This document shows positions 17,394-26,898 of a stretch of 60,746 bases of DNA, in pieces. Origin of the DNA: Gammaproteobacteria bacterium (GTDB lineage Bacteria > Pseudomonadota > Gammaproteobacteria > Pseudomonadales > Azotimanducaceae). The position numbers were made by a program, and so were the translations under genes. The stretch spans positions 1 to 60,746 of the forward strand of contig JAPOTD010000044.1 in assembly GCA_026709365.1 (NCBI GenBank), written 5' to 3'. Every line of letters starts with the position of its first letter. Position 1 is the first letter of the stretch. The notes beneath the pieces were generated by a model. That model had not been told where the DNA came from. It did not search any database and worked only from the letters and a program-made list of their open reading frames with translations.

Positions 17394-17727
17394 CGCACCC
17401 GCTGCGCGGGTGCGTTGGAGTTTCGCTGACGCGAAACTCCGCACTGGTTGCGTAGGCCAGGTTCCGAAATGTTTCTGAGCCTGCACAGCAGGCGCGACCT
17501 GACGGTCGCTGCGCGCCCGCTGCGCGGGTGCGTTGGAGTTTCGCTGACGCGAAACTCCGCACTGGTTGCGTAGGCCAGGTTCCGAAATGTTTCTGAGCCT
17601 GCACAGCAGGCGCGACCTGACGGTCGCTGCGCGCCCGCTGCGCGGGTGCGTTGGAGTTTCGCTGACGCGAAACTCCGCACTGGTTGCGTGGGCTAGTTTC
17701 CGATATGTTTCTGAGCCTGCACAGCAA
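17394..17727. repeat. 118-bp tandem repeat array of the two-hairpin element (2.8 units)
   Basis: Units begin at 17398, 17516 and 17634 with a period of 118 bases. The first two are identical and the third is truncated and diverged. Each holds a GC hairpin (CGCACCCGC/GCGGGTGCG, loop TGC, in the first unit), the invariant hairpin GGAGTTTCGC/GCGAAACTCC with loop TGAC, a conserved flank ending ATGTTTCTGAGCCTGCACA, and, in units 1 and 2, a further hairpin GCGACC/GGTCGC with loop TGAC. Read on the minus strand the order is flank, hairpin A, hairpin B, then ppiB. Confidence 0.92.
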
Positions 17728-17781
17728 CGCCTGAAACATTCACAATAGTGGCCAACTCGGCCCAAAGTGGAGCGCCTCGTC

Positions 17782-18963
17782 ATGAACTCTCTGCACAAAG
17801 CGATCACCGATCGCATCGATTCGCTGGCCGACACGCTGCTTGAGGTCTCCCACGCCATTCATGCCCGACCGGAACTCGCCTTTGAGGAGTTCCACGCCTG
17901 CGAATTGCTATCCCGCACGCTCAAGGACCACGATCTGCCGACGCAAACCGGAGTGTTCACGTTGGACACGGCCTTTGAAGCCGGGCTCAATGCGGAAAGC
18001 CTTGGGCCGACCGTGGCGCTGCTCGCCGAATACGATGCGCTGCCGGGCATCGGCCATGCCTGCGGCCACAACTTAATCGCCACGGCGGCGCTCGGCGCGA
18101 CCCTCGGGCTGCAAGCCGTGCAGGAGCAGTTGCCGGGACGGGTCCGCCTGATTGGAACCCCTGCTGAGGAAAAGGGCGGCGGCAAGGAACTGATGGCCCG
18201 CGCCGGCGCATTCGAGGCCGTCGATGCCGCAATGATGATCCATCCGGCGGGATTGAATCTGGCGACCATGCCCTGCATCTGCGTCGCCGAGGTCGAGGTG
18301 ATCTACCACGGCCGCTCCGCCCACGCCTCGGTTTCGCCGCACCGCGGCATCAACGCCTTGGACGGACTGCTGCTGGCCTACCAATCGATTTCCAACCTGC
18401 GCCAACACATTCGCGACGGGGAACGCATACACGGCATCATCACTGAGGGCGGACAGGCGCCCAACATCGTGCCGGAGCGCGCCGTCGGAGACTTCTATGT
18501 GCGGGCGGCCGACGAAACGGCGCTCGCCAACTTGAAGCCTCGGGTTCAGGCTTGCTTTGAAGCCGGCGCCAAGGGCAGCGGCTGCAAGGTCGAAATCAAC
18601 TGGGCCAAGGTGGATTACTTGGATCTCAACACCAATTGGCCGCTGGCGGATGTATTCCAAAAACACGGGGAATGCCTCGGACGGGAGTTCCTGGATTGGG
18701 AGGAGTTGGGCGGTGCGGGCAGCACCGACATGGGCAACGTAAGCCACCGCGTGCCCGCCATTCATCCGCTGCTGGCGGCGGCACCCCGCGACGTGGTCAT
18801 CCACAACCCGGAGTTCGCCAAGTGGGCCGGGTCGGCAATGGGCGATGCCGCGGCGCTGGACGGCGCCAAACTGCTGGCGATGACCGCTGCCGATTTCCTG
18901 ACGGACGGCGAACTGCGCAGGGCCAGTGCCGAGGCATTCCACATCGCCAAGGGTCTTGCCTAG
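17782..18963 (+). CDS. M20 family amidohydrolase/peptidase
   Basis: Zinc-dependent amidase of 393 residues, AbgB/aminoacylase-like, cleaving N-acyl or aminobenzoyl-type amide bonds. Motifs: EYDALPGIGHACGHNL at about residues 82-97 (metal His and Asp), GTPAEEKGGGKEL with the catalytic Glu pair, HGRSAHASVSPHRGINALD of the dimerisation domain, and a C-terminal GSTDMGNVSHRVP. The ATG at 17782 has GGAG about 9 bases upstream. First of seven genes on the plus strand. Cytoplasmic: no signal peptide. Confidence 0.9.
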   Translation: MNSLHKAITDRIDSLADTLLEVSHAIHARPELAFEEFHACELLSRTLKDHDLPTQTGVFTLDTAFEAGLNAESLGPTVALLAEYDALPGIGHACGHNLIATAALGATLGLQAVQEQLPGRVRLIGTPAEEKGGGKELMARAGAFEAVDAAMMIHPAGLNLATMPCICVAEVEVIYHGRSAHASVSPHRGINALDGLLLAYQSISNLRQHIRDGERIHGIITEGGQAPNIVPERAVGDFYVRAADETALANLKPRVQACFEAGAKGSGCKVEINWAKVDYLDLNTNWPLADVFQKHGECLGREFLDWEELGGAGSTDMGNVSHRVPAIHPLLAAAPRDVVIHNPEFAKWAGSAMGDAAALDGAKLLAMTAADFLTDGELRRASAEAFHIAKGLA

Positions 18964-19241
18964 GAGCCTGCGCCGCAGGAATTCACGGCTGCACGTCAGT
19001 TCCCCATCGCTGCTTTGTGCGTTCGGCTTCACCGAACGGGGCTGAATCTCCTCTCAAATCGTCGGTCCAAGGGGGCCGATAGGAACCGTCGGCAAAGGCC
19101 GTGACGCCAAGCGCACCGCTGAAAGCCACCAAAAAATGCACCTGTCAAACATCGGGGTGCTTTCGGCAAAAGACAGCGGGGCACGGCTGGCGCATTCTGG
19201 AATCGCCAATCCGCTGGAACAGTCATCAGGAGGGGGGAACC
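18964..19241. other. Intergenic region before the TonB receptor
   Basis: These 278 bases contain no convincing gene. A hairpin GTTCGG/CCGAAC (19021-19037) without a following T run lies in the first third. The receptor's promoter is probably in the second half. No Fur box was recognised. Confidence 0.5.
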
Positions 19242-21419
19242 ATGAAAACTGCCATCGGACCCTTTGGATCGATCCCGTTTGCCGTTGCCGCCCTGCTGCA
19301 CCCAACCCCACCCGCATTCGCGCAAGGAAGCCAACAAGTCGAGACCGACCGGGCGCGCGTCATCGAGGTCATCACGGTGACGGCCCGAAAAAAGGCGGAG
19401 AGCATCCAGGACACGCCGTTGGCCGTCAGCGCTCTGTCCGGAGAGCAGTTGCAGGACAGCGGCATCGATTCGTTTGATCGGGTGCTCGACATCGTGCCGA
19501 ACGCCGGTCAAGCGGGCGGCATAGCCGGCTCCATCCAAGGGCTGATCAGCATTCGGGGCATTTCGACCCTTGTGCGCTTCGTCGGCCTCGAAACCGGCGT
19601 CGGGTACTACATCGACGGCGTGTACGCGGGGCGCCCGGAAAACTTCAACCAAGACCTGATCGACATCGAGCGAATTGAGGTTCTGCGCGGCCCGCAAGGC
19701 ACCTTGTTCGGTAAAAACACCATCGCTGGCGCCGTCAACATCATCACTCGAAACCCAAGCGAGGAACTGCAGGGCGTCCTGGAGGCCCAATACGGAAACT
19801 ACGATCATCGACGGCTGCGAACCCACATATCCGGCCCCTTGTCAGACAAGCTGTCGGCGTCGCTTTCCGCCGGCTACACGGAGCGCGACGGATTCGTGAA
19901 GCACCTGTCCGGCGGGCAGGACCTTGAAAACGCCGACCTTGGGTCATTCCGCGGCAAATTGCGCTTTCAACCCACCGCTGGAACCGATTTCACTCTGGCG
20001 GCGGATGGCCTGATCGACCGGGGAGAGCCGGTGCTGTTCGAGGTATCGGATTTTGCTTTTTTTTCCGACCCTTCCACAGCCACCCACCACACGACCAACA
20101 ACGACCAGCCCAACTTCGTGCATCGGGACGTCTGGGGCGTTTCGTTGACCGGCGACATTGACACGGGGGCAGGCACGCTCACTTCCATCCTGTCCTACCG
20201 CAAGTCCTCCTTTGACGCCAGCCTGGACGATGACAAACACGCGGTGCGCGTGTTCGTAGATGTGTTCGGCCAAGACTCCGACGTGTTCTCCGCTGAGGCA
20301 CGGCACGCCGGCCGGTTCTCCGCCCGATCCGACTACATCGCGGGCCTCTACTACTACCACCAGGAGTCCCGCGGCTACGGAGACTTCGCGCTGGGGGACT
20401 TTCTGACCGGGGTGCCGGGTTTCGAGGTGCCCATCACGCTAAACAGCTCGGTTGACTCGGAAAGCGTCGCGCTGTTCTTCAACACGAATCATGCGCTGAC
20501 CGATCGTTTGCAACTGGAGGTCGGGGGACGGTGGGTTTCGGAGTCGAAGACCGGCGCCCACCTGCAAAACGACCAAACAGGCCTCTTCGGCGATACCGAC
20601 TACTCGCGTTCGCGAACCGATCGGGACTTTGCGCCTTCCGTTTCGCTGGCATACGACTTCAACAGCGCGGCCACCGGTTACCTGCGCTTCGCCCAAGGCT
20701 TCAAGAGCGCGGGCTTCAACGTTGACTTCGTCGGTCCCAACGCCCAGTTGGAAGTCGCCCCTGAGTTCGCAACCTCCTATGAGGCAGGGATCAAATCAAG
20801 CCTCCTTGACCAGCGGATCAGGTTGGATCTGGCGGCATTCCATACGAAGTACAAGGACTTGCAGCTCACTCAGATTGTAGGTGGCGGCGTGAGCCTGGCC
20901 AACGCCGCAGTGGCGAAGATCTGGGGTTTGGAAGCGGAGGCAACGGCATTGGTCGGTCAGTACGTCGATCTCCGGGCCAGCCTGGGCTACTTGGATGCGA
21001 CCTACGACGACTTTCCCGGATGCCAGGCGCCTGGGGCCAGCGCACCCGATCTCATCGTCGAAAACTGCGCTGGAAGACACTTGAACCTAGCGCCGGAGTG
21101 GACGGCAGCGCTCGCCATTCAATTCAGGTATCCCATCGACCGCGTCGGCGAACTCGTGCTGCAAGGCGATTGGAATCACCGCAGCCGCGTTTACTTTGAG
21201 CCGCAAAACGATCCGAGGCTCAGCGGCAAAGCAAGGGATCTAGTTAGCTTGCGGGCAGGGCTGGACATGGACGGTTGGGCGATTTACGTCTGGGCGCAAA
21301 ACCTGACCGATGAAGTCTATGTCAACTTTGCGGACGACCGCAGCGTGATCGGCGCCAACACAACCCAAGCGTTCGGGCATCCCAGAACCTACGGCGCGAC
21401 CCTGCGGCTGACGCTGTGA
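19242..21419 (+). CDS. TonB-dependent outer membrane receptor
   Basis: Outer membrane gated beta-barrel of 725 residues importing a scarce compound with energy from TonB. A signal peptide (about residues 1-27, ending PAFAQG) is followed by a TonB-box-like segment EVITVTARKKAESIQD, the plug domain (PLAVSALSGEQLQDSGI, then RIEVLRGPQGTLFGKN near residue 145), and a barrel ending in TYGATLRLTL with an outer-membrane insertion signature. The ATG at 19242 has AGGAGGGGGG upstream; the open frame extends 47 codons further, but that part is not receptor-like. The next genes are a hydrolase and an AraC regulator, a common receptor-processing-sensor set. Confidence 0.95.
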   Translation: MKTAIGPFGSIPFAVAALLHPTPPAFAQGSQQVETDRARVIEVITVTARKKAESIQDTPLAVSALSGEQLQDSGIDSFDRVLDIVPNAGQAGGIAGSIQGLISIRGISTLVRFVGLETGVGYYIDGVYAGRPENFNQDLIDIERIEVLRGPQGTLFGKNTIAGAVNIITRNPSEELQGVLEAQYGNYDHRRLRTHISGPLSDKLSASLSAGYTERDGFVKHLSGGQDLENADLGSFRGKLRFQPTAGTDFTLAADGLIDRGEPVLFEVSDFAFFSDPSTATHHTTNNDQPNFVHRDVWGVSLTGDIDTGAGTLTSILSYRKSSFDASLDDDKHAVRVFVDVFGQDSDVFSAEARHAGRFSARSDYIAGLYYYHQESRGYGDFALGDFLTGVPGFEVPITLNSSVDSESVALFFNTNHALTDRLQLEVGGRWVSESKTGAHLQNDQTGLFGDTDYSRSRTDRDFAPSVSLAYDFNSAATGYLRFAQGFKSAGFNVDFVGPNAQLEVAPEFATSYEAGIKSSLLDQRIRLDLAAFHTKYKDLQLTQIVGGGVSLANAAVAKIWGLEAEATALVGQYVDLRASLGYLDATYDDFPGCQAPGASAPDLIVENCAGRHLNLAPEWTAALAIQFRYPIDRVGELVLQGDWNHRSRVYFEPQNDPRLSGKARDLVSLRAGLDMDGWAIYVWAQNLTDEVYVNFADDRSVIGANTTQAFGHPRTYGATLRLTL

Positions 21420-21513
21420 GGCTGGGGTTGTCCGCATCGGTTTGGCGATGCGGGTTCCCCAGAACCATGCGCCCTAGCCTAACTGGCATCCCGGCAAACG
21501 GCGCGCCTTCCGG

Positions 21514-22359
21514 ATGGAACCGATTTTGACCGCCACCGCCTACATTCACACGCGCCTGGGCAGGACGGCCTACATGGCATCCGGGAGCATCGGCCCCCCG
21601 CTGCTCTTCGTCCACGGCAACTCCTGCTGCAAGGAGGCCTTTGCAAAGCAATTCGACAACTCGGCCCTGCGGCGTCACCGGCTGCTCGCCGTTGACCTGC
21701 CGGGCCACGGGAACTCGGACGACGTGAGCGATTGCCCAGCCGACGCAACCCTGGCGAATTTCGCGCGTTGGCTGCAGGAGCTCATTCAAGATCTCGGCCT
21801 CGGCAGGCCAGTGGTGGTTGGCTGGTCGCTGGGCGGACACATTGCCATTGAGGGGCTCGGACAGGGCATGGCGCTTGCCGGCTTGGTGCTTTGCGGCACA
21901 CCGCCAGCGGGGCCCGGCGCCGGAGAGATGGAAGAGGCCTTCATGCCCAGTCCAGAGATGGCAATGACCGGCAAGGCGGCATTCACCGAAGCCGAGGCCA
22001 TCCGGTACTGCGATAGCCTGTACGGAGGCGCGGACCTGCAAAACACGGGGCTGGCCAAAGCCGTGCGGCGAGCTCAGGGCGCCGTCCGGGAAAGCTTGCT
22101 GGAAAATTACCAACAACCCGGCGCCTGCCACTCTCAACGCGCCGTCGTGGCCGACAATGCCTGCCCAATCGCCGTAATCCAAGGCGGCGCGGACGCCTTC
22201 GTAAACAGAGCCTATTTTGAAACTCTCCAGTGGCGCAATCTATGGCGCGACCGGGTGCAGTTCATCGAAACAGCGGGCCATGCGCCTTTTTTCGAGCGGC
22301 CGGACGCCTTCAATGCAACGCTTCTGGAGTTTCTTGGAGACCTCGGCTACCGTGCTTGA
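21514..22359 (+). CDS. Alpha/beta hydrolase
   Basis: A 281-residue alpha/beta hydrolase. The oxyanion strand reads LLFVHGNSCCKE, the nucleophile elbow is GWSLGGH with Ser near residue 107, the acid is probably in IQGGADAFV, and the catalytic His is in TAGHAPFFERPDAF. No signal peptide, so it acts in the cytoplasm. It lies between the receptor and the AraC regulator and most likely hydrolyses an ester or lactone in the imported molecule. The ATG at 21514 lacks an obvious Shine-Dalgarno sequence. Confidence 0.88.
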   Translation: MEPILTATAYIHTRLGRTAYMASGSIGPPLLFVHGNSCCKEAFAKQFDNSALRRHRLLAVDLPGHGNSDDVSDCPADATLANFARWLQELIQDLGLGRPVVVGWSLGGHIAIEGLGQGMALAGLVLCGTPPAGPGAGEMEEAFMPSPEMAMTGKAAFTEAEAIRYCDSLYGGADLQNTGLAKAVRRAQGAVRESLLENYQQPGACHSQRAVVADNACPIAVIQGGADAFVNRAYFETLQWRNLWRDRVQFIETAGHAPFFERPDAFNATLLEFLGDLGYRA

Positions 22360-22361
22360 CC

Positions 22362-23405
22362 ATGCAAGCGCTCGACGAATCCAGCCGTGACTTCACTTGG
22401 GCGTCATTCGACGAGTTGTGCTCGGCCCTGGTTCCAAATTCCCATCCACAAGTGATTCGAATCGAGACCACCGGCGATGCGGTGTGTCACTCCATGTCGG
22501 ATGCCGAAGATCTCGCGGAAGGCTCCATCGACTATTACCAAGTCGGCAACGTGATGCGCATCGTTGTGATGGACTGCGCGTTCGAGCACAGCCGCACGGT
22601 GCATGTGTTCGATCCCGGCTGGATCCGCTTCAATTTCAGCTTGCATCTCAACATCGACATGCGCATCGACCAGGTCGGGCCGGTCTCGGCGGACAGCCCG
22701 TCCTGGCGAATCATCCACTTGCCTGCCGGCGTCAAGACGGTCGAGCGCTTCAGGGGCGGCGAGAAGCTGCGCTGGGCGACGGTCTGCGTCCGCCCGGAGC
22801 GCGTCGCTGAATTGTGCGGCGTCAACATGGACGATCTGCCCTGCCCCTTGGGATCGCTGTCCGGCGGGTCCGAAGACCTGCGAATCTACCGCTCGTTTGA
22901 GTTGACCAATAAGCTGGCGCGCTTGACGTCCGAAGTCCTGAACACTCGTTTCAAGGACGCGATTCGGGTCAACTTCGTGGTCAACAAGGCCACGGAACTG
23001 ATCCTGCTGGCGCTCAATCACGTGATTTACCTCTCCGACACCGAGTCATTTCCCTTGTCGCTTGGTCCAAAGGACATTCAAAAGGTCAAGCAGGCGCGCC
23101 ATTTGGTGATAGAGAATCTGGCGGACGTGCCGAGCGTCAGGGATGTGAGCCGTGCCGTTGGGCTCAACCGCAACAAGCTTTATTACGGGTTTCGGAACCA
23201 GTTCGGCATGACCATTTCCGAATTCGTGAAGGCGCAACGGCTGGCGGAGGGCTACCGGCTAATCACGGAAACCGAAATGCCCATAGCGCAAATCGCCTAC
23301 CGCGTCGGCTTTTTGCATCAATGCAACTTCTCCACCGCAGTCAAGGCCAGCTATGGGCTTGCGCCCACGCAATTGCGCAACCGTGCCACGACCGAATCAG
23401 CCTAG
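22362..23405 (+). CDS. AraC-family transcriptional regulator
   Basis: A 347-residue regulator. The C-terminal 95 residues hold two helix-turn-helix units: VPSVRDVSRAVGLNRNKLYY and MPIAQIAYRVGFLHQCNFS. The N-terminal 250 residues are a sensory domain without a recognised ligand signature, similar in layout to PchR-type regulators of TonB receptors. The ATG at 22362 starts two bases after the hydrolase stop. It probably controls the upstream receptor and hydrolase and perhaps the Rieske gene downstream. Confidence 0.9.
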   Translation: MQALDESSRDFTWASFDELCSALVPNSHPQVIRIETTGDAVCHSMSDAEDLAEGSIDYYQVGNVMRIVVMDCAFEHSRTVHVFDPGWIRFNFSLHLNIDMRIDQVGPVSADSPSWRIIHLPAGVKTVERFRGGEKLRWATVCVRPERVAELCGVNMDDLPCPLGSLSGGSEDLRIYRSFELTNKLARLTSEVLNTRFKDAIRVNFVVNKATELILLALNHVIYLSDTESFPLSLGPKDIQKVKQARHLVIENLADVPSVRDVSRAVGLNRNKLYYGFRNQFGMTISEFVKAQRLAEGYRLITETEMPIAQIAYRVGFLHQCNFSTAVKASYGLAPTQLRNRATTESA

Positions 23406-23420
23406 TCGCCCGAATGCGTG

Positions 23421-23468
23421 TGGAGCTTCGCGCAGCGAAACTCCATCCGCGCCCGCTCCGCGGGTGCG
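23421..23468 (+). repeat. Two-hairpin dispersed element, copy at 23.4 kb
   Basis: Hairpin A is TGGAGCTTCGC/GCGAAACTCCA with a single C-A mismatch and GCA loop (23421-23445). Hairpin B is CGCGCCCGC/GCGGGTGCG with loop TCC and one G-U pair (23448-23468). The conserved flank is not evident. It ends 74 bases before the Rieske gene, in the same orientation as that gene. Confidence 0.75.
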
Positions 23469-23542
23469 CAGGCTTCCTGCTGATCGACGCAATCTGCAAT
23501 AATCGCAGTTGGCATTGTCGGCGACGAGGAGAGGAGGACACC

Positions 23543-24742
23543 ATGAGCCGCGCCCAACTGATCGAGATGGCTGAGCACAACCTCAGGCACGCTAGGGCCG
23601 GAACCATTGAGCAGGCCAAAGCCATCCTCAAGGTGCCCGCCGACCACTACCACGACGAAGGCCGTTGGCGGCTGGAGATGGAACGGGTGTTCAAGCGGAT
23701 GCCGCTGATGCTTGCCGCCAGCGCCGAAATTCCCAACCCGGGCGACTACAAGGCCATGGATGCGGTGGATGTCCCGGTGCTCATCAGCCGCGGCGAGGAC
23801 GGTCGGGCGCGCGCCTTCATCAACATGTGCCGCCACCGGGGCTCGCAGATCATGCAGACCGGCACCGGCAACGCCAAGCGCTTCACCTGCCCCTACCACG
23901 CTTGGTCCTACGATCAGCGCGGCACCCTCATCGGGGTTTACTCGGAGCGGGACTTCGGCGAGGTGGACCGTTCCTGCAACAGCCTGGTCGAGCTTCCGGC
24001 GGCGGAGAGGGCGGGGCTGGTCTGGGTGATGATCAATCCCAACGCCAGTCTCGACATCGACGCCTTCCTGTCCGGCTACGACCAACTCCTCGACCACTTC
24101 GATTTCGCCGCTTGGCACTTCTTTGAGAGCCGCACCCTCAAGGGCCCCAACTGGAAGGTCGCCTACGACGGCTACCTCGACCTCTACCACCTGCCCATCC
24201 TGCACAAGGACACCTTCGGCGCCGACTACCCCAACCAAGCGCTCTACTACGCTTGGGGGCCGCACCAGCGGGTCAGCTCGCCGGACCCGTCGCTCGGCGA
24301 ATACGAGAGCCTGTCCGATGCCAGCGACGCCCATCTGATGTCCGGGGTCTGGACCATCTTCCCCCACGTCTCCATCGCCAGCTTCGATGGCGGCGGCCGG
24401 GGCGTGATGATTTCCCAACTGTTCCCCGGCGAGACGCCGCTTGCGTCCTACACCGTGCAGAACTACCTGATGGAGAAGCCGCCAGCGGACGAGGCGACGG
24501 CCCAAGCCGCCCGCGAGCAGTTCAAGTTCCTCGAACACGTGGTGCAGGAGGAGGACTACGCCACTGGCCTGCGCCAGCAGAAGGCGCTGTTGACCGGCGC
24601 CATGCCCCACGTTCAGTTCGGGCGCAACGAAGGCGGCGGGCAGCGTTTCCATGCTTGGGTGGATCGGCTGATCGAAACCGACGACCAAGCCCTGCCCGCG
24701 CTGTTCCAGAACGGCCGCGCGACCGACGGGGTGAGCTCATGA
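23543..24742 (+). CDS. Rieske non-heme iron oxygenase, alpha subunit
   Basis: Ring-hydroxylating or demethylating oxygenase of 399 residues. The Rieske [2Fe-2S] ligands are CRHRG and CPYHAWSY (about residues 96-122); the catalytic iron site is in DGYLDLYHLPILH (about 211-223), with a later Asp. The ATG at 23543 has GAGGAGAGGAGG upstream. No reductase or ferredoxin gene is nearby, so electrons come from elsewhere. Its stop overlaps the next start as ATGA. The ligand spacing is that of the family; the substrate is unknown. Confidence 0.93.
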   Translation: MSRAQLIEMAEHNLRHARAGTIEQAKAILKVPADHYHDEGRWRLEMERVFKRMPLMLAASAEIPNPGDYKAMDAVDVPVLISRGEDGRARAFINMCRHRGSQIMQTGTGNAKRFTCPYHAWSYDQRGTLIGVYSERDFGEVDRSCNSLVELPAAERAGLVWVMINPNASLDIDAFLSGYDQLLDHFDFAAWHFFESRTLKGPNWKVAYDGYLDLYHLPILHKDTFGADYPNQALYYAWGPHQRVSSPDPSLGEYESLSDASDAHLMSGVWTIFPHVSIASFDGGGRGVMISQLFPGETPLASYTVQNYLMEKPPADEATAQAAREQFKFLEHVVQEEDYATGLRQQKALLTGAMPHVQFGRNEGGGQRFHAWVDRLIETDDQALPALFQNGRATDGVSS

Positions 24743-26715
24743 ACGCACTGAAAGCCACCCTTGTGCTAGCCGCCGCCAGCGCTGTGGCGGCTTGCGGCCA
24801 GCCGCAGGAGCGGCCCGAAGCAGCGGCCGGACCCGCGGTGCCTGAGACAGCCGAAGCCTCGGCAGCGGCACCTGAGATCGAATCGAACCCCAACCGCAAT
24901 CCCTACTTCGGCGACCTGCACGTCCACACCGTTTACTCCTTCGATGCGTTCCTGTTCGGCACCCGGGCCACTCCGGACGACGCCTACGCCTTCGCCAGGG
25001 GCGGCGCGCTGAACCACGCAGCGGGCTTTGAAATGAAGATGAGGAAGCCACTGGACTTCCAAGCGGTGACTGATCACGCCACTTATTTGGGCATGCTGCC
25101 GGCCATGTTCGACGAGACCACCGAACTCAGCCAGCGGCCGATTGCCGCCGAACTGCGCGGCGCCCAAACGCCGGCGGAGCTCGGCGCCGCCTTCGCCAGC
25201 CTGCTGCCCCGCATCGGCGGCAACTTGGCGGAGCCCGACGACCTCCTGGACCTGGACGTGGTGGCCAGCGCTTGGAGCAAAATCGTTGAGTCTGCCGAGC
25301 GCCACAACGCGCCCGGCGAGTTCACCACCTTCATCGGCTACGAATACACCACTTCCGGCCCGGAATTCGAGAACCTGCACCGCAACGTCATTTTCCGCGG
25401 CAGCAAGGCGCCCGACATGCCGTTCAGCCGACTGGACTCCCTCAATCCCGAGGATCTCTGGGACTGGCTCGACAGCCAACGGGACCAAGGCTTTGAAGCC
25501 TTGGCCATTCCGCACAACTCCAACGGCTCCGACGGCTGGATGTTCGAGCTGGCCAACCAAGCCGGCGAACCCATCGATGCCGCTTACGCCGAGCAGCGCA
25601 TGCGCAACGAGCCACTGGTGGAGATCACCCAGGTCAAGGGCACCTCGGACACCCACCCCCTGCTTTCGCCCAACGACGAATGGGCCGACTTCGAGATCAT
25701 GCCGGTGCGGGTGGCCAGCCCCTTGCCGAGCCAACCGCAAGGCGGCTACGTGCGGGAGGCTTGGCTGAACGGCTTGGCGATGGAGGAGGCCGAGGGCTTG
25801 AACCCGTACCGCTTCGGCGTGATCGGCTCCTCCGACACCCACAATGCCGCCGGCTCCTTCGAGGAGGACAACTACTGGAGCAAGACCGGCCTGCTGGACG
25901 CCACGCCGCAAATGCGCGGCTCCGTGCCCTTGGACGAAGGGGCTACGGCGGACAGCGTCTTTGCCTTGGGCGGGGACGACAATGCCGTCGGGCCAGGCGA
26001 CGCCCCATTAGGGGAGCAGGCCGCGGGGAGCGGTCCGACCTACGCCAACGCCTTCGCCCAATACTGGGGCGCTTCCGGCTTGGCCGGGGTCTGGGCGGAG
26101 AGCAACACCCGAAAGGCCATCTACGATGCCTTCCGGCGCAAGGAGGCCTTCGCCACCAGCGGACCGCACATTCCCGTGCGCTTCTTCGCCGGCTACGGCA
26201 TCGACGAAGCCCTGCTGGAGGCCGAGGACGTCATCGCCGCCGCCTATGCCGCAGGCGTGCCCATGGGCGGCGACCTGATCGCCGATGGCGATGCCGCGCC
26301 CGGATTCTTTGTCTGGGCCATGCGCGACAGCGACGCGGCCCCCTTGCAGCGCCTGCAAGTGATCAAGGGCTGGGTGGCGGATGGCCAAGCCAACGAGCGG
26401 GTCTTCGACGTGGCCTGCTCCGACCGCGGCGCGGTTGATCCCGAAACCCACCGCTGCCCCGACAACGGCGCGGCGGTGGACCTGACCACCTGCGCCATCA
26501 GCGATGACAAGGGCGCAGCGGAACTCTCAGCGCTATGGCAGGATCCCACCTTCACCCCCGGCCAGCGCACCTTCTATTACGCGCGTGTGCTGGAAAACCC
26601 CAAGTGCCGCTGGTCCACTTGGGACGCCGTTCGGGCGGGCGTGGCGCCGCGTGAGGATCTGCACGCCACCATTCAGGACCGAGCCTGGTCATCGCCGATC
26701 TGGTACTTGCCGTGA
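24739..26715 (+). CDS. DUF3604 lipoprotein
   Basis: A 658-residue exported lipoprotein: MNALKATLVLAAASAVAACG gives lipidation at Cys19, then a Pro/Ala/Glu-rich linker. The DUF3604 domain shows metal-site-like motifs GDLHVHTVYSFDA (about residue 57), VTDHATYLG, FIGYEYT, AIPHNSNGSDG and GSSDTHNAAGSFEED, similar to PHP-type phosphoesterases. The function is not established. Its ATG overlaps the Rieske stop (ATGA), so the two are translationally coupled, an odd pairing of a cytoplasmic oxygenase with a periplasmic lipoprotein. Confidence 0.9.
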   Translation: MNALKATLVLAAASAVAACGQPQERPEAAAGPAVPETAEASAAAPEIESNPNRNPYFGDLHVHTVYSFDAFLFGTRATPDDAYAFARGGALNHAAGFEMKMRKPLDFQAVTDHATYLGMLPAMFDETTELSQRPIAAELRGAQTPAELGAAFASLLPRIGGNLAEPDDLLDLDVVASAWSKIVESAERHNAPGEFTTFIGYEYTTSGPEFENLHRNVIFRGSKAPDMPFSRLDSLNPEDLWDWLDSQRDQGFEALAIPHNSNGSDGWMFELANQAGEPIDAAYAEQRMRNEPLVEITQVKGTSDTHPLLSPNDEWADFEIMPVRVASPLPSQPQGGYVREAWLNGLAMEEAEGLNPYRFGVIGSSDTHNAAGSFEEDNYWSKTGLLDATPQMRGSVPLDEGATADSVFALGGDDNAVGPGDAPLGEQAAGSGPTYANAFAQYWGASGLAGVWAESNTRKAIYDAFRRKEAFATSGPHIPVRFFAGYGIDEALLEAEDVIAAAYAAGVPMGGDLIADGDAAPGFFVWAMRDSDAAPLQRLQVIKGWVADGQANERVFDVACSDRGAVDPETHRCPDNGAAVDLTTCAISDDKGAAELSALWQDPTFTPGQRTFYYARVLENPKCRWSTWDAVRAGVAPREDLHATIQDRAWSSPIWYLP

Positions 26716-26741
26716 CTTCGACGCAGGGCTGCCTCGGCTTT

Positions 26742-26799
26742 AGGGCGTCCCGCCCTCGCCAAGGGTCATGTGCTTCGGTGCGAGGGCGTCCCGCCCTCG
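26742..26799. repeat. Pair of GC palindromes sharing AGGGCGTCCCGCCCT
   Basis: The 15-mer AGGGCGTCCCGCCCT occurs at 26742-26756 and again inside a longer perfect hairpin CGAGGGCG/CGCCCTCG (26781-26799). Both form TCC-loop hairpins with no T tract. They fill the gap between the DUF3604 and acylase genes and belong to a different type from the A/B element. Confidence 0.7.
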
Positions 26800-26898
26800 A
26801 GCCGGGGAACCCGCCCGGATAGACAGGCGTTTTGCCAACCGGAAACGCCACCGCAAACCGCTTGCTTCGCACCCTCAACAACACATTGGAAGCATCCC

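Noticed and set aside
17394-17727. CRISPR array
   Set aside because: Units are identical along their full 118 bases with no unique spacers, and no cas genes are present.
17302-17739. N-terminal extension of ppiB through the repeat array
   Set aside because: The extension is a translation of the 118-bp tandem repeat; the ATG at 17301 with a strong ribosome binding site gives the normal cyclophilin start.
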